From the NCBI RefSeq assembly GCF_039645585.1, contig NZ_CP147915.1, positions 124,001 to 188,000 of the forward strand: a DNA stretch of 64,000 bases, in the 5' to 3' direction. Origin of the DNA: Sulfurimonas sp. HSL-1656. Lineage in GTDB: Bacteria > Campylobacterota > Campylobacteria > Campylobacterales > Sulfurimonadaceae. The notes below the pieces were generated by a model. That model was given only the letters and a program-made list of their open reading frames with translations, had not been told where the DNA came from and did no database searches. The position numbers and the translations under genes are program-made. Position 1 is the first letter of the stretch; every line of letters starts with the position of its first letter. Positions 33,316 to 41,689 of this stretch are shown here, in pieces.

Positions 33316-34467
33316 ATGCGGCGGCGGGACAACGGGGGACAGGAGCAGAATTTCTGGATCTCCTATGCCGACCTGATGGCGGGGCTGCTCTTCGTCTTTA
33401 TCCTGCTGGTGGGGGCGATTGTCGTCAAGACGGTATTGATGCGCTCGGATCTTTTTGCGATCCGCGCGGACCTGCAGGCGCAGAAAACGGCGCTCGGGCT
33501 GAGCGAGAAGGCGCTTTCCGAGAAGAAGAAACGGCTGCGGGAGATCCAGGCGCTGCTGGCAGCCTCCCGGGAGGCGAACGCCCACCTGAGCATGGAGCTG
33601 GCTTTGCTGCAGAGCGAAGCGGAGGGGCTGCGCATCTCCGTGGACGATATGAACGCGACCCTGCATGAGCGGACAACCGCCCTGGCGCTGACCCGGGAGG
33701 AGATGGAGCAGCTCAAAGCCCTGCTGCTGGAGACGGAGACGCAGCGCGCTACCCTGCAAAGCGAGGCGGAGCGGCTCACGTCGGAGCTGGAGACGGCCGA
33801 GAAACAGCACACCGAAGATACGAACCTGATCAAGCTGCGCGATGACGAGATGGCGCAGCTGGAGAAGGCGCTGCTGCTCAAAAGCCGTGCCTACCAGAAG
33901 GTGGTGGAGGATCTGAACCTCACCCGCATCAAGATCAAGAACCTTACGGGGATCAAGGTCAAGGTTGTACAGCATCTCAAAGAGGAGCTGGGCGACTCCA
34001 TCAGCATCGATCCCAAGAGCGGTTCGCTGCGTTTTGCGTCGAACGTGCTTTTCAACCAGGGGGAGGCGACGCTCAAACCCGAAGCGAAGCAGGAGTTGAG
34101 CCGGGTGCTGGGGCACTACATCGATGCCCTGCTCAGCGACAAGCAGATGCGCCGCTATATCGACCGGATCATTATCGAGGGGCATACGAACTCCGACGGC
34201 AGCTACCTTTTCAACCTGGAGCTCTCCCAGCAGCGGGCCTTGGCGGTGATGACCTTCCTTTACACTCAGTACCCGAAGAACCGGCAGCTCTTCAGGCAGT
34301 ACCTCAGTGCCAGCGGCCGCAGCTTCACCGAGCCGGTGCTGGGCGCGGACGGCAAAGAGGACAAGCAGGCGTCGCGCCGTATCGAGATCAATTTCCGGAT
34401 CAAGAACGAGGAGGCGGTGCGGGAGCTGATGAACTACCTCAACGCACAGGGGGACGGCGGTGCGTAA
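33316..34467 (+). CDS. MotB/OmpA-type stator partner (ZorB-like)
   Basis: A 383-residue protein with one N-terminal membrane helix, FWISYADLMAGLLFVFILLV, whose Asp19 is in the position of the proton-carrying Asp of MotB. A long coiled coil of about 150 residues follows. The C-terminal OmpA-like domain (IIEGHTNSDGSYLFNLELSQQRALAVM) should bind peptidoglycan. With the upstream gene it should form a proton-driven unit anchored to the wall. ZorC/ZorD/ZorE effectors are not here, so a complete Zorya system is not claimed. Confidence 0.85.
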   Translation: MRRRDNGGQEQNFWISYADLMAGLLFVFILLVGAIVVKTVLMRSDLFAIRADLQAQKTALGLSEKALSEKKKRLREIQALLAASREANAHLSMELALLQSEAEGLRISVDDMNATLHERTTALALTREEMEQLKALLLETETQRATLQSEAERLTSELETAEKQHTEDTNLIKLRDDEMAQLEKALLLKSRAYQKVVEDLNLTRIKIKNLTGIKVKVVQHLKEELGDSISIDPKSGSLRFASNVLFNQGEATLKPEAKQELSRVLGHYIDALLSDKQMRRYIDRIIIEGHTNSDGSYLFNLELSQQRALAVMTFLYTQYPKNRQLFRQYLSASGRSFTEPVLGADGKEDKQASRRIEINFRIKNEEAVRELMNYLNAQGDGGA

Positions 34468-34606
34468 CGAGGAGCTTCTGGTCCGGCCCGAAAAGCTCGA
34501 GGCCCTGCGCAAAGAGCTGACGTTGCAGGCCGAACGCCGCGAACGCGCACGCAAAATCCTCACGCCGACGCGGAAAAAGCCGTGGTGGCGCCGCCTCTTC
34601 TTCTAA
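34460..34606 (+). CDS. 48-residue basic protein translationally coupled to the ZorB-like gene
   Basis: The frame begins at a GTG that overlaps the end of the ZorB-like gene by 8 bases, with an AGGGGG site about 6 nt upstream. The protein is a single charged helix (PEKLEALRKELTLQAERRER) that ends in KKPWWRRLFF, an amphipathic aromatic-basic tail suited to lying on the membrane surface. The overlap and the site support it as a real third gene of the operon. Its role is unknown. Confidence 0.55.
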   Translation: MRNEELLVRPEKLEALRKELTLQAERRERARKILTPTRKKPWWRRLFF

Positions 34607-34618
34607 CGCCCCCTGCGC

Positions 34619-34624
34619 TATAAT
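34619..34624 (+). promoter_or_regulatory. TATAAT box of the NFACT gene, probable leaderless start
   Basis: TATAAT ends 7 bases before the ATG at 34632, so the transcript would be expected to begin at or next to the start codon. An upstream in-frame ATG at 34623 lies inside the box and cannot be used from this promoter. Confidence 0.5.
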
Positions 34625-34631
34625 GCGCCCT

Positions 34632-35978
34632 ATGAAACTCTCCCACCTGCGCCAGATCGCCGAGTACCTTCGGGACTTCAAACATATCAATGCCATCCAC
34701 CGCGTGAATGACACGACGATCAAGCTCGTCCTGGGGGAGACGAGCCTCTATGCGAACATGCAGAAGGGGCATAGCTACCTGGCGATGTGCCGCCACGACA
34801 TCCGGCGCAGCAAGGTCTACCAGGCCCCCTTTGACGTCATGCTGGCCAAGCGGTTCAACCGCGCCGTTATTACGGACATTTCGCTTTATAACGACGACAA
34901 GATCCTCCGTATCGAAGCGGCGGTCAGTGGGGCATACAAGCACTCCAAAACGATTCTGCAGCTTGAATTTACCGGCAAAACGACCAACGCGATCATCCTC
35001 GACGAGGATGAGGTCGTCCTCGAGGCGCTGCGCCATATCGATGCCTCCACCTCCTACCGGGTCGTGCGCGTCGGCCAGCCCCTGCTGCCGCCGCCGCCTC
35101 CGGCATTTACGCCGAAAGAGTACCCGCTCGATAACGTGGAAGCCTATCTCTACGAGGTGTGCGACCGGGAGCAGGCAGAGCGGCTGGCGGCGCTGAAGAA
35201 ACAGAAGGTCGGCCTGCTGCACAAAAAGCTCCGGCGGCTCGAAAAACACCTGGACGCCCTGGAAGATGAAGCGGCACTCGAGGCGGAGGCGGCGCGGTTG
35301 CAGCACCTGGGCAACCTCACCCTGGCCAACCTCTACAAGATCAAGCCCTACCAGACGAAACTGATGCTGGACGATTACGACGGCAGCAGTGTCGAAGTGG
35401 AGCTGCCCAAGGCCTTCGCCTCGGCCCACCAGGTGAGCGACCACTTCTTCAAGCTGGCGAAGAAGACGAAGCAGAGGGCGGCGCATATGCATATCGAGCG
35501 CGAGGGGCTGGAGGGGAAAGCAAGCCATTTCGAGCACTTTATCGCGACGGTCGAAGGGGCGGCGACGGTCGAAGAGATTGCCCGCCTCTTCCCGCCCAAA
35601 CAGACGGGGCGCACCAAGGAGAAGAGTGACGATGCCGTCGAGACCTTCTGGATCGAGGGGTACAAGGTGCAGCTGGGCAAGAACGAACGGGGCAACATTT
35701 TGCTGCTGCAGCGCGCCCGTGCCCGGGACATCTGGCTGCACCTGAAGGGCCGGCCCTCGACCCACGTCATTATCACAACCGACAAGCAGAAGGTGCCGGG
35801 CAGCGTCCTCGAGGCGGCGGCAAAGCTCTGCGTCGACTTCTCGGTGATGAGCCCCGGGGTCTTCGAGGTCGACTACACCCCGCGGCGCGAGGTGAAGATC
35901 CAGGAGGGGGCGAATGTGCTTTACAACAAGTACGAAACGATCGCTGTCTCCAAACAGGCCGCTGTCCCCGGGCCATAG
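34632..35978 (+). CDS. NFACT family protein (RqcH/FbpA-like)
   Basis: A 448-residue protein with the NFACT-N domain (KLVLGETSLYANMQKGHSYL), a central charged coiled coil (residues about 180-300), and the C-terminal NFACT-R/DUF814 domain (ARDIWLHLKGRPSTHVII, GNILLLQRAR). RqcH proteins bind the 50S subunit and add alanine tails to stalled chains. Members in this lineage keep the overall layout, but the activity has not been shown here. It likely has its own promoter (TATAAT at 34619) and a near-leaderless message. Confidence 0.85.
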   Translation: MKLSHLRQIAEYLRDFKHINAIHRVNDTTIKLVLGETSLYANMQKGHSYLAMCRHDIRRSKVYQAPFDVMLAKRFNRAVITDISLYNDDKILRIEAAVSGAYKHSKTILQLEFTGKTTNAIILDEDEVVLEALRHIDASTSYRVVRVGQPLLPPPPPAFTPKEYPLDNVEAYLYEVCDREQAERLAALKKQKVGLLHKKLRRLEKHLDALEDEAALEAEAARLQHLGNLTLANLYKIKPYQTKLMLDDYDGSSVEVELPKAFASAHQVSDHFFKLAKKTKQRAAHMHIEREGLEGKASHFEHFIATVEGAATVEEIARLFPPKQTGRTKEKSDDAVETFWIEGYKVQLGKNERGNILLLQRARARDIWLHLKGRPSTHVIITTDKQKVPGSVLEAAAKLCVDFSVMSPGVFEVDYTPRREVKIQEGANVLYNKYETIAVSKQAAVPGP

Positions 35979-36019
35979 GGGGTACAGCCTACTTGTTGTA
36001 TAATCCCTTTAAAAACGGG

Positions 36020-36778
36020 ATGAAAATGGCAGCAACGGAGACGACAAAAAGGGTAGTAACGGGAGCCGCACTGATCGGGGCGGTTGTCCTGCTGGGCTGG
36101 ATTGACAACTTCATCCTGATGTGGGCGGTCCTCGGCGGCGTCTACCTGCTCGCCTTCTACGAGGCGGCCAACCTCTACGGCCTGCACCATAACGCCTCTT
36201 TCGCCTTTGCGGCGATGCTCTGGCTCCTGGCCGCCGTCTACCCTTACGCGGACGACCTCTTCGTGTTGATGGGCGTTGCCTTCGCCGCCTATGCCGCCTA
36301 CAAACCCCGTACCGACTGGCGTCTCTTCCTCCCCTTTGCGTACCCGACGGCGGGGATGCTCTTCTTCCTGACCCTCTATAAAGACTACGGCCTGGTGGCA
36401 ATGGCATGGCTGATCGTCGTCGTCGCCGCGGCCGACATCGGGGCCTACGTGGTCGGCAAAAGCATCGGCAAGACGAAGTTCTCCGAAACGAGTCCGAACA
36501 AGACGCTCGAAGGCGTCATCGGCGGGGTCGTCATCGCTACCGTTGCCGGGGTTTTCGTGGGGCTGCGCGTCGTGAATCTTGAGGTCGCTATTGCCGTGTC
36601 GCTGGCGACGGCGGTCAGTGCCGTGTTCGGCGACCTCTACGAGAGCTACCTCAAGCGCAAGGCCGGCGTCAAAGACAGCGGCAACGTCCTGCCGGGCCAC
36701 GGCGGGGTACTCGACCGTATCGACGGCTACCTCTTCGGGGCCGTCGTGATGGTGATTTTGCTGCGGGGCCTCGTCTAG
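36020..36778 (+). CDS. cdsA: phosphatidate cytidylyltransferase
   Basis: CdsA makes CDP-diacylglycerol from phosphatidic acid and CTP at the inner membrane. The 252-residue protein has about seven membrane segments and the family signature (GDLYESYLKRKAGVKDSGNVLPGHGGVLDRID) at about residues 197-228. A TATAAT box at 35999-36004 lies 15 bases before the ATG at 36020. The gene is followed directly by dxr, with one base between the stop and the GTG. Confidence 0.95.
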   Translation: MKMAATETTKRVVTGAALIGAVVLLGWIDNFILMWAVLGGVYLLAFYEAANLYGLHHNASFAFAAMLWLLAAVYPYADDLFVLMGVAFAAYAAYKPRTDWRLFLPFAYPTAGMLFFLTLYKDYGLVAMAWLIVVVAAADIGAYVVGKSIGKTKFSETSPNKTLEGVIGGVVIATVAGVFVGLRVVNLEVAIAVSLATAVSAVFGDLYESYLKRKAGVKDSGNVLPGHGGVLDRIDGYLFGAVVMVILLRGLV

Positions 36779-36779
36779 C

Positions 36780-37853
36780 GTGATTATTCTCGGTTCGACC
36801 GGCTCCATCGGTGTCAACGCCCTGGCGATTGCCGAGCGCTTTTCGCTCAACGTCGAGGCCCTCGTTGCCGGCAACAGTATCGACCGGCTCAACCGGCAGA
36901 TCGAGAAGCACCGCCCCAATTGGGTCGTCATCGCGAACGAAGCGGATATCCCCAGGGTCAACCACCCCAACGTCCTGAGCGGCGAGGAGGCGATCCTGCG
37001 GGTGATCGAGGAGGCGGATTCCGAGTTCGTCGTCAATGCCCTGGTGGGCTTCCTGGGGCTTCGCCCGACCCTCAAGGCGCTCGAGCGCGGCAAAAAGGTC
37101 GCCCTGGCGAACAAAGAGTCCCTGGTAGCGGCGGGGGCCTTTATTGATACCTCCCGCATCCATCCCATCGACAGCGAGCATTTCGGGCTCTGGTACCTTC
37201 TCAATGACAGCCGCCCGGTGAAAAAGATGACCATTACCGCCAGCGGCGGGGCGTTCCGGGACTGGCCGCTTGAGAAGCTCTCAACGGCGACGCTGGAAGA
37301 CGCCCTCAAGCACCCCAACTGGTCCATGGGGCAGAAGATCACCATCGACAGCGCCTCAATGATGAACAAGCTCTTCGAACTGCTCGAAGCGCGCTGGCTC
37401 TTCGGGGAGCTCGATTACGACGCCATCATAGAGACCCGTTCGCTCATCCACGCCTTTGTCGACTTCGCCGACGGTTCGACGACGGCGCACATTGCCGGGG
37501 CGAACATGCAGCTGCCGATCGCCTACGCCCTGATGGGCAAGGTCGAGGAGCAGATCCTTGAGCCCGTGGACCTGCTGAAAGTCGGCGGCCTGGAGTTCCG
37601 CGAGATCACGCAGGAGCGCTACCCGGTCTGGCAGATCAAGGAGGCGCTGCTGCGCGAACCGCAGCGCGGGGCTGTCGTCAATGCCGCCAACGAGGCGGCC
37701 ATCGCGCAGTTCATTGCCGGGAAGATCGGTTTTCTTGACATCTCCCGCCGGGTCGTCGATGCCTTTGAGCATTTTGACCGGGTTCCGGGGAGCGTCGAGG
37801 AGGTCTTTGCCATCGACGAAGAGGTACGCGCCTACGTGGGGGCAATGTCATGA
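36780..37853 (+). CDS. dxr: 1-deoxy-D-xylulose-5-phosphate reductoisomerase
   Basis: Dxr makes 2-C-methyl-erythritol phosphate, the first committed step of the MEP isoprenoid pathway. The 357-residue protein starts at a GTG. It has GSTGSIGVNALAI for NADPH at the N-terminus, ALANKESLVAAG, TASGGAFRDWP, and HPNWSMGQKITIDSASMMNK with the metal-binding residues. It is somewhat shorter than the usual 390-400 residues but typical of this lineage. It overlaps the following hydrolase by 4 bp. Confidence 0.95.
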   Translation: MIILGSTGSIGVNALAIAERFSLNVEALVAGNSIDRLNRQIEKHRPNWVVIANEADIPRVNHPNVLSGEEAILRVIEEADSEFVVNALVGFLGLRPTLKALERGKKVALANKESLVAAGAFIDTSRIHPIDSEHFGLWYLLNDSRPVKKMTITASGGAFRDWPLEKLSTATLEDALKHPNWSMGQKITIDSASMMNKLFELLEARWLFGELDYDAIIETRSLIHAFVDFADGSTTAHIAGANMQLPIAYALMGKVEEQILEPVDLLKVGGLEFREITQERYPVWQIKEALLREPQRGAVVNAANEAAIAQFIAGKIGFLDISRRVVDAFEHFDRVPGSVEEVFAIDEEVRAYVGAMS

Positions 37854-38389
37854 GCAAAAAGGTCCTTCTGCTGCACGGCTGGGGCGGCAGCGACTACCCG
37901 CACTGGCAGAGCTGGCTGGCGGGAGAGCTGGCCAAAAATTACGGCACCGTGAGCTTCCCGCTGCTCGACCATCCCCACTTCCCCTCCAAGAACCGCTGGA
38001 TGCGTCAGGTGAAAGCGTTGCTGGAGGCGTTCAAACCCGACGTCGTCATCTGTCACTCCCTGGCGAACACCCTCTGGTTTCATCTCTGCCATGAGGGGGA
38101 GATCGCACCGGTAGAAAACCTCTTTCTCATCGCCCCGCCGCGGCTTGACTGCGAGATCGAGACGATCAAGAGCTTCTTCCCGGTCACGCCGCCTGCAAAC
38201 CTCTTTGCCGAAAACGTGCAGCTGGTGACGTCGACGACGGACCCCTATATGACGCCGGAGGAGGCGCAGGCCCTGCAGCGCGCACTGAATGTCCCCATGA
38301 CGGTACTGCAAGACGCCGGCCATATCAACGCCGACAGCGCTTACGGCGAATGGCCATGGATCCTGGAACGAGTCAGGGAGTGTATATAG
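37850..38389 (+). CDS. RBBP9/YdeN family serine hydrolase
   Basis: A 179-residue alpha/beta hydrolase of the RBBP9/YdeN group. VLLLHGWGGSDYPHWQSWL is the start of the fold, ICHSLANTLW holds the nucleophile Ser of the HS-x-x-N site, the Asp is in TTDPYM, and the His in DAGHINADSAYGEWPW. The substrate is unknown; RBBP9 relatives act as aminopeptidases or acyl hydrolases. The gene closes the cdsA-dxr run. Confidence 0.88.
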   Translation: MSKKVLLLHGWGGSDYPHWQSWLAGELAKNYGTVSFPLLDHPHFPSKNRWMRQVKALLEAFKPDVVICHSLANTLWFHLCHEGEIAPVENLFLIAPPRLDCEIETIKSFFPVTPPANLFAENVQLVTSTTDPYMTPEEAQALQRALNVPMTVLQDAGHINADSAYGEWPWILERVRECI

Positions 38390-38454
38390 TGTCGATTTGT
38401 AAGAAGCGCAAGGCGCTGTGAGCTTGCTGCTGAAGCAAACCCAGTGTTAACGCA

Positions 38455-38479
38455 GCCGCCGGGGCTTTGCTCCGGTGGC
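38455..38479 (+). repeat. TTT-loop hairpin element, copy A
   Basis: GCCGCCGGGGC (38455-38465), TTT, GCTCCGGTGGC (38469-38479) form an 11-bp stem with G-T pairs at positions 4 and 9. It follows a smaller hairpin AGCGC/GCGCT at 38405-38417 and the spacer GAAGCAAACCCAGTGTTAAC. It ends 31 bases before tsaD. Copy B at 55011 has the same loop and the same two wobble pairs with different stem sequence. Confidence 0.65.
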
Positions 38480-38510
38480 GTATCAAAAATAAAATGGAAA
38501 AGGCCTCTTT

Positions 38511-39488
38511 TTGATTTTATCAATAGAAAGCAGCTGCGACGACAGTTCTATCGCGATCACCGAGATAGCGACAAAGAAACTCGTCTACCATAAGAAGATC
38601 TCCCAGGAGCTGGAGCATGCCGTCTACGGCGGGGTCGTGCCGGAGCTGGCGTCAAGGCTGCACGCCGAGGCGCTGCCGAAGATCCTGGAGGAGTGCAAGG
38701 GGTGGTTCGGGCAGCTCAAGGCCGTTGCCGTCACGAACGCACCGGGGCTCTCCGTCACCCTGGTCGAGGGGGTCACGATGGCCAAGGCACTCAGCCTGAC
38801 GCTGGACATTCCGCTTATCGGCGTCAACCACCTCAAGGGGCATATCTATTCGCTCTTTATCGGGAAAGAGACACGGTTCCCGCTGACGGTGCTGCTCGTC
38901 TCCGGTGGGCATACCCAGGTGATCGAGGTGGGGAGCCTGGAGCGGATGGAAACGGTGATGCGGACCATGGACGACAGCTTCGGGGAGAGCTTCGACAAGG
39001 TCGCGAAGATGATGGGGCTGGGCTACCCCGGCGGGCCGGTCATCGAGAAGCTGGCCCTGGGGGGTGACCGGGAGCGCTACCCCTTCCCCATCCCGCTGCA
39101 GAAGCGGGGGGAGATGGCGTTCAGCTACTCGGGGCTCAAAAACGCCGTCCGTCTGGCCGTCGAGGAGGGCAGCGAAGCGGATTACCCCGACATCGCGGCC
39201 TCGTTCGAGCACATCGCGACCGAGCACCTCTTTCGAAAGTTACGAAAATATTTCAAAACCCGGCCGCCCAAACGCTTTGCGATCGTCGGGGGCGCCAGCG
39301 CCAACCGCTACCTGCGCGGGCGCATCGAGGAGCTGTTGTCACCTTACGGCGCCGAACTGCTGTTGGCGGAACTGCAGTACTGCTCGGATAATGCGGCGAT
39401 GATCGGGCGGATCGCCGTCGACCTTTACGAAGCAGGGGCATTCACCTCTATCGCCGAGCTCCATAGCGCACCCAAATCTGATTTTTAA
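38511..39488 (+). CDS. tsaD: tRNA N6-adenosine threonylcarbamoyltransferase, catalytic subunit
   Basis: TsaD moves the threonylcarbamoyl group to A37 of ANN-decoding tRNAs (t6A), with TsaB and TsaE. The 325-residue protein begins at a TTG at 38511. It has [13 protein letters not shown] at the N-terminus, [11 protein letters not shown] (metal site, with HLKGH where many have HMEGH), and the ASHK/ATPase core [11 protein letters not shown] and [11 protein letters not shown]. Length fits the shorter Campylobacterota form. Copy A of the hairpin element lies just upstream. Confidence 0.93.
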   Translation: MILSIESSCDDSSIAITEIATKKLVYHKKISQELEHAVYGGVVPELASRLHAEALPKILEECKGWFGQLKAVAVTNAPGLSVTLVEGVTMAKALSLTLDIPLIGVNHLKGHIYSLFIGKETRFPLTVLLVSGGHTQVIEVGSLERMETVMRTMDDSFGESFDKVAKMMGLGYPGGPVIEKLALGGDRERYPFPIPLQKRGEMAFSYSGLKNAVRLAVEEGSEADYPDIAASFEHIATEHLFRKLRKYFKTRPPKRFAIVGGASANRYLRGRIEELLSPYGAELLLAELQYCSDNAAMIGRIAVDLYEAGAFTSIAELHSAPKSDF

Positions 39489-39551
39489 ACTCAACTTAAG
39501 AGTTCCCAGGTTGGGGTCTATTAAGACAAAAGTTATCCGAATTATGTAAAA

Positions 39552-39577
39552 CTCCTGCATCTCAAAAAAAACAGGAG
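39552..39577 (+). promoter_or_regulatory. hairpin masking the tpx ribosome-binding site
   Basis: CTCCTG (39552-39557) and CAGGAG (39572-39577) pair across a 14-nt A-rich loop. CAGGAG contains the tpx ribosome-binding site, which is 8 nt before the ATG at 39586. If both arms are transcribed, the site could be opened and closed. Confidence 0.4.
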
Positions 39578-39585
39578 CCCTAATT

Positions 39586-40089
39586 ATGGCAACTACAATG
39601 CTCAAAGGTAACACAGTTAACCTCGCAGGTAACGAAGTAAACGTTGGTGATAAAGCACCGGAAGTTACAGTCGTAAACTCTAACGGTCTGGCAGACAAAG
39701 TTGTCGGCGGCGCGTCTGGCAAAAAACAGCTGATCGTTGTTGTCCCGTCCCTCGACACACCGGTTTGTGCTACAGAAACTCGTAACTTCAACAAGCAGGC
39801 TGCTGAGCTCGGCGATATCGATCTGACTATCGTTTCCATGGACCTTCCGTTCGCAGGCGGACGCTTCTGTTCTACAGAAGGTATCGAAAACCTGACAGTC
39901 GCTTCCGACTTCCGTAACAAAGATTTCGCGAACGCTTACGGTGTTCTGATCGCTGACGGCCCGCTGGCAGGCGTTACTTGCCGTGCTATCTTTGCAGTTG
40001 ACGCTGACGGTATCGTTACTTACAAAGAGATCGTACCGGAAATCACTGAAGAGCCGAACTACGACTCTGCACTCGCAGCCGTTAAATAA
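39586..40089 (+). CDS. tpx: thiol peroxidase
   Basis: Tpx reduces hydrogen peroxide and organic peroxides with electrons from thioredoxin, in the cytoplasm or periplasm. The 167-residue protein has VPSLDTPVCATETRNF with the peroxidatic cysteine and the Thr of the active site, and PLAGVTCRAIF with the resolving cysteine. Length and both cysteines are canonical. Codons are dominated by GTT, GCT, TCT and GGT, unlike the GC-ending neighbours, which fits very high expression. Confidence 0.97.
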   Translation: MATTMLKGNTVNLAGNEVNVGDKAPEVTVVNSNGLADKVVGGASGKKQLIVVVPSLDTPVCATETRNFNKQAAELGDIDLTIVSMDLPFAGGRFCSTEGIENLTVASDFRNKDFANAYGVLIADGPLAGVTCRAIFAVDADGIVTYKEIVPEITEEPNYDSALAAVK

Positions 40090-40100
40090 TCGCTCTCCCC

Positions 40101-40132
40101 GCCCCCTCGGGGGCAACCCTTCCCCTTTTTTT
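40101..40132 (+). terminator. candidate tpx terminator
   Basis: GCCCCC (40101-40106) and GGGGGC (40109-40114) form a very stable 6-bp hairpin. A run of seven Ts follows at 40126-40132 after 11 bases, which is further than usual. Confidence 0.5.
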
Positions 40133-40202
40133 CTCCAATCTTTTTTCTTGTTACCCCAATCTGTGATATAGTCCGCCTTCATAATACTGGAGGTTAAAAA
40201 AT

Positions 40203-40964
40203 ATGAAATTATGGTTTAAAATCGTTGCCTTGACGGCACTCTCCGCCGTGCCGGTCCTGTCCGATATTTTAAGAGTGGAAGCGGGCGGCGGCGCGTGGAT
40301 GCAGACGCCGAAGGGTACCATCGCCTATGAGACATCGACGGATTCGGGCAGCAGTACGAACCGCGAGGATCAGACCCAGCGCGGGTATGCCTGGCTCTAT
40401 GTCAAACACCCCGTACCGGTACTGCCGAACCTGCGGCTGGAGTACTGTAACATCAGTACGGACGGTGATGTAACGGTTACACTGGGCTCGCTGATCCCTG
40501 TGACGACATCAAGCACCAGCAGCTTCGATACAAACGAATACGACGCCGTCCTCTACTATAATCTTCTGGACAACACGTTCTGGACGACCCTGGATCTCGG
40601 CGTGGACATCAAAGCGCTCGATTACCGGTTTGACGTCGCCCCGACGAACGACCTGATCGCGTACGGCGGTTACAGCAAAAGCGGTACCCTGGTCCTGCCG
40701 CTTCTCTATGCGAGGGCTCGGTTTGAAATCCCCGGGACGGGGCTTGGCATCGAAGGGCTCGGCAGCTACGTCTCCTATCAGAAGTCGCACGTGTATGACG
40801 CCCGCGTCAAGGCCGACTGGACGATGACGTTCGTGCCGGGCATCCAGCCGGGTGTCGAGGCGGGTTACCGGATCCAGAAGATCACGATCAACGTTGACGA
40901 CAAAGCGATCGACGGCGATATCGACTTCAGCGGCCTCTACGTTGGCGCATTCCTGCGTTTCTGA
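40203..40964 (+). CDS. TIGR04219-family outer-membrane beta-barrel protein
   Basis: A 253-residue protein with a signal peptide (FKIVALTALSAVPVLS). Family features are RVEAGGGAWMQTPKG, YVKHPVPVLPNLRLEYCNIS, and an ending SGLYVGAFLRF with the terminal aromatic residue expected of a barrel. The family is known as outer-membrane beta-barrels of unknown function. The next gene is its paralogue. Confidence 0.9.
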   Translation: MKLWFKIVALTALSAVPVLSDILRVEAGGGAWMQTPKGTIAYETSTDSGSSTNREDQTQRGYAWLYVKHPVPVLPNLRLEYCNISTDGDVTVTLGSLIPVTTSSTSSFDTNEYDAVLYYNLLDNTFWTTLDLGVDIKALDYRFDVAPTNDLIAYGGYSKSGTLVLPLLYARARFEIPGTGLGIEGLGSYVSYQKSHVYDARVKADWTMTFVPGIQPGVEAGYRIQKITINVDDKAIDGDIDFSGLYVGAFLRF

Positions 40965-41005
40965 TATACTCTGTTTTTGATAACTTTGTAATAATGGAGT
41001 CAATG

Positions 41006-41689
41006 ATGTCTATGAAACTGAAAACGGCGGCGGCACTGGTCGCGGCACTTTTCTCTCTGAACGCGTCGGCGGATTTTGTGCGTGCCGAAGCCGGTATCGG
41101 TGCTTTCAATGCTGCCCCGGGCGGGTCCTTTGAAGACAAAAGCGGTTCTCCCAGCTTTGATCTGAAAGATGACCTTGGTATCGATACGGAGAACGACCTC
41201 TACGTCTGGGCCTACGTCAAGCACCCGGTACCGGTCATCCCGAATGTCCGCCTGGAGTACCTGAACCTGACCCACAACCCGGACGGGAGCAGCGCGTTCA
41301 ACGTCAGTGAACTTGACGGGATCCTCTACTACAACATTCTGGACGATACCTTCTTCGTCACCGTCGACATCGGGCTCGACATCAAATACGTGACTTCAGA
41401 CAGCAAAGGCTTCGATGATTCCGAGACCCTGGCGCTTGCCTATGCCCGCGCACGGGTGGAGCCGCTCGATTCACTTGGCCTGGAGACCCTGGTCAAGGTG
41501 ACGAACTACCAGGACAACAAAGGGTACGATTTCCGTATCAAGGCGGACTATACGATGACGTCCCTCCCCGTTATCCAGCCGGGTCTGGAGATCGGTTACC
41601 GCATCCACAAGGTGCAGTACGCGATCGGTGATTTCATCAACAAGGGTGAATATACCGGCGTCTACGGCGGCCTGATGCTGCGCTTCTAA
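41006..41689 (+). CDS. TIGR04219-family outer-membrane beta-barrel protein, paralogue
   Basis: A 227-residue protein with a signal peptide (KTAAALVAALFSLNASA), then FVRAEAGIGAFNAAPGG, YVKHPVPVIPNVRLEYLNLT and a C-terminal YTGVYGGLMLRF. It is clearly a duplicate of the gene 41 bases upstream and somewhat shorter. The ATG at 41006 was chosen because GGAG lies 6 nt upstream; ATGs at 40994, 41003 and 41012 are alternatives. Its last bases overlap the convergent murB stop. Confidence 0.88.
   Translation: MSMKLKTAAALVAALFSLNASADFVRAEAGIGAFNAAPGGSFEDKSGSPSFDLKDDLGIDTENDLYVWAYVKHPVPVIPNVRLEYLNLTHNPDGSSAFNVSELDGILYYNILDDTFFVTVDIGLDIKYVTSDSKGFDDSETLALAYARARVEPLDSLGLETLVKVTNYQDNKGYDFRIKADYTMTSLPVIQPGLEIGYRIHKVQYAIGDFINKGEYTGVYGGLMLRF

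Noticed and set aside
32009-34467. Complete Zorya defence system
   Set aside because: Only the ZorA/ZorB-like pair is present. The next gene beyond the 48-residue frame is NFACT and no ZorC, ZorD or ZorE homologue is seen.
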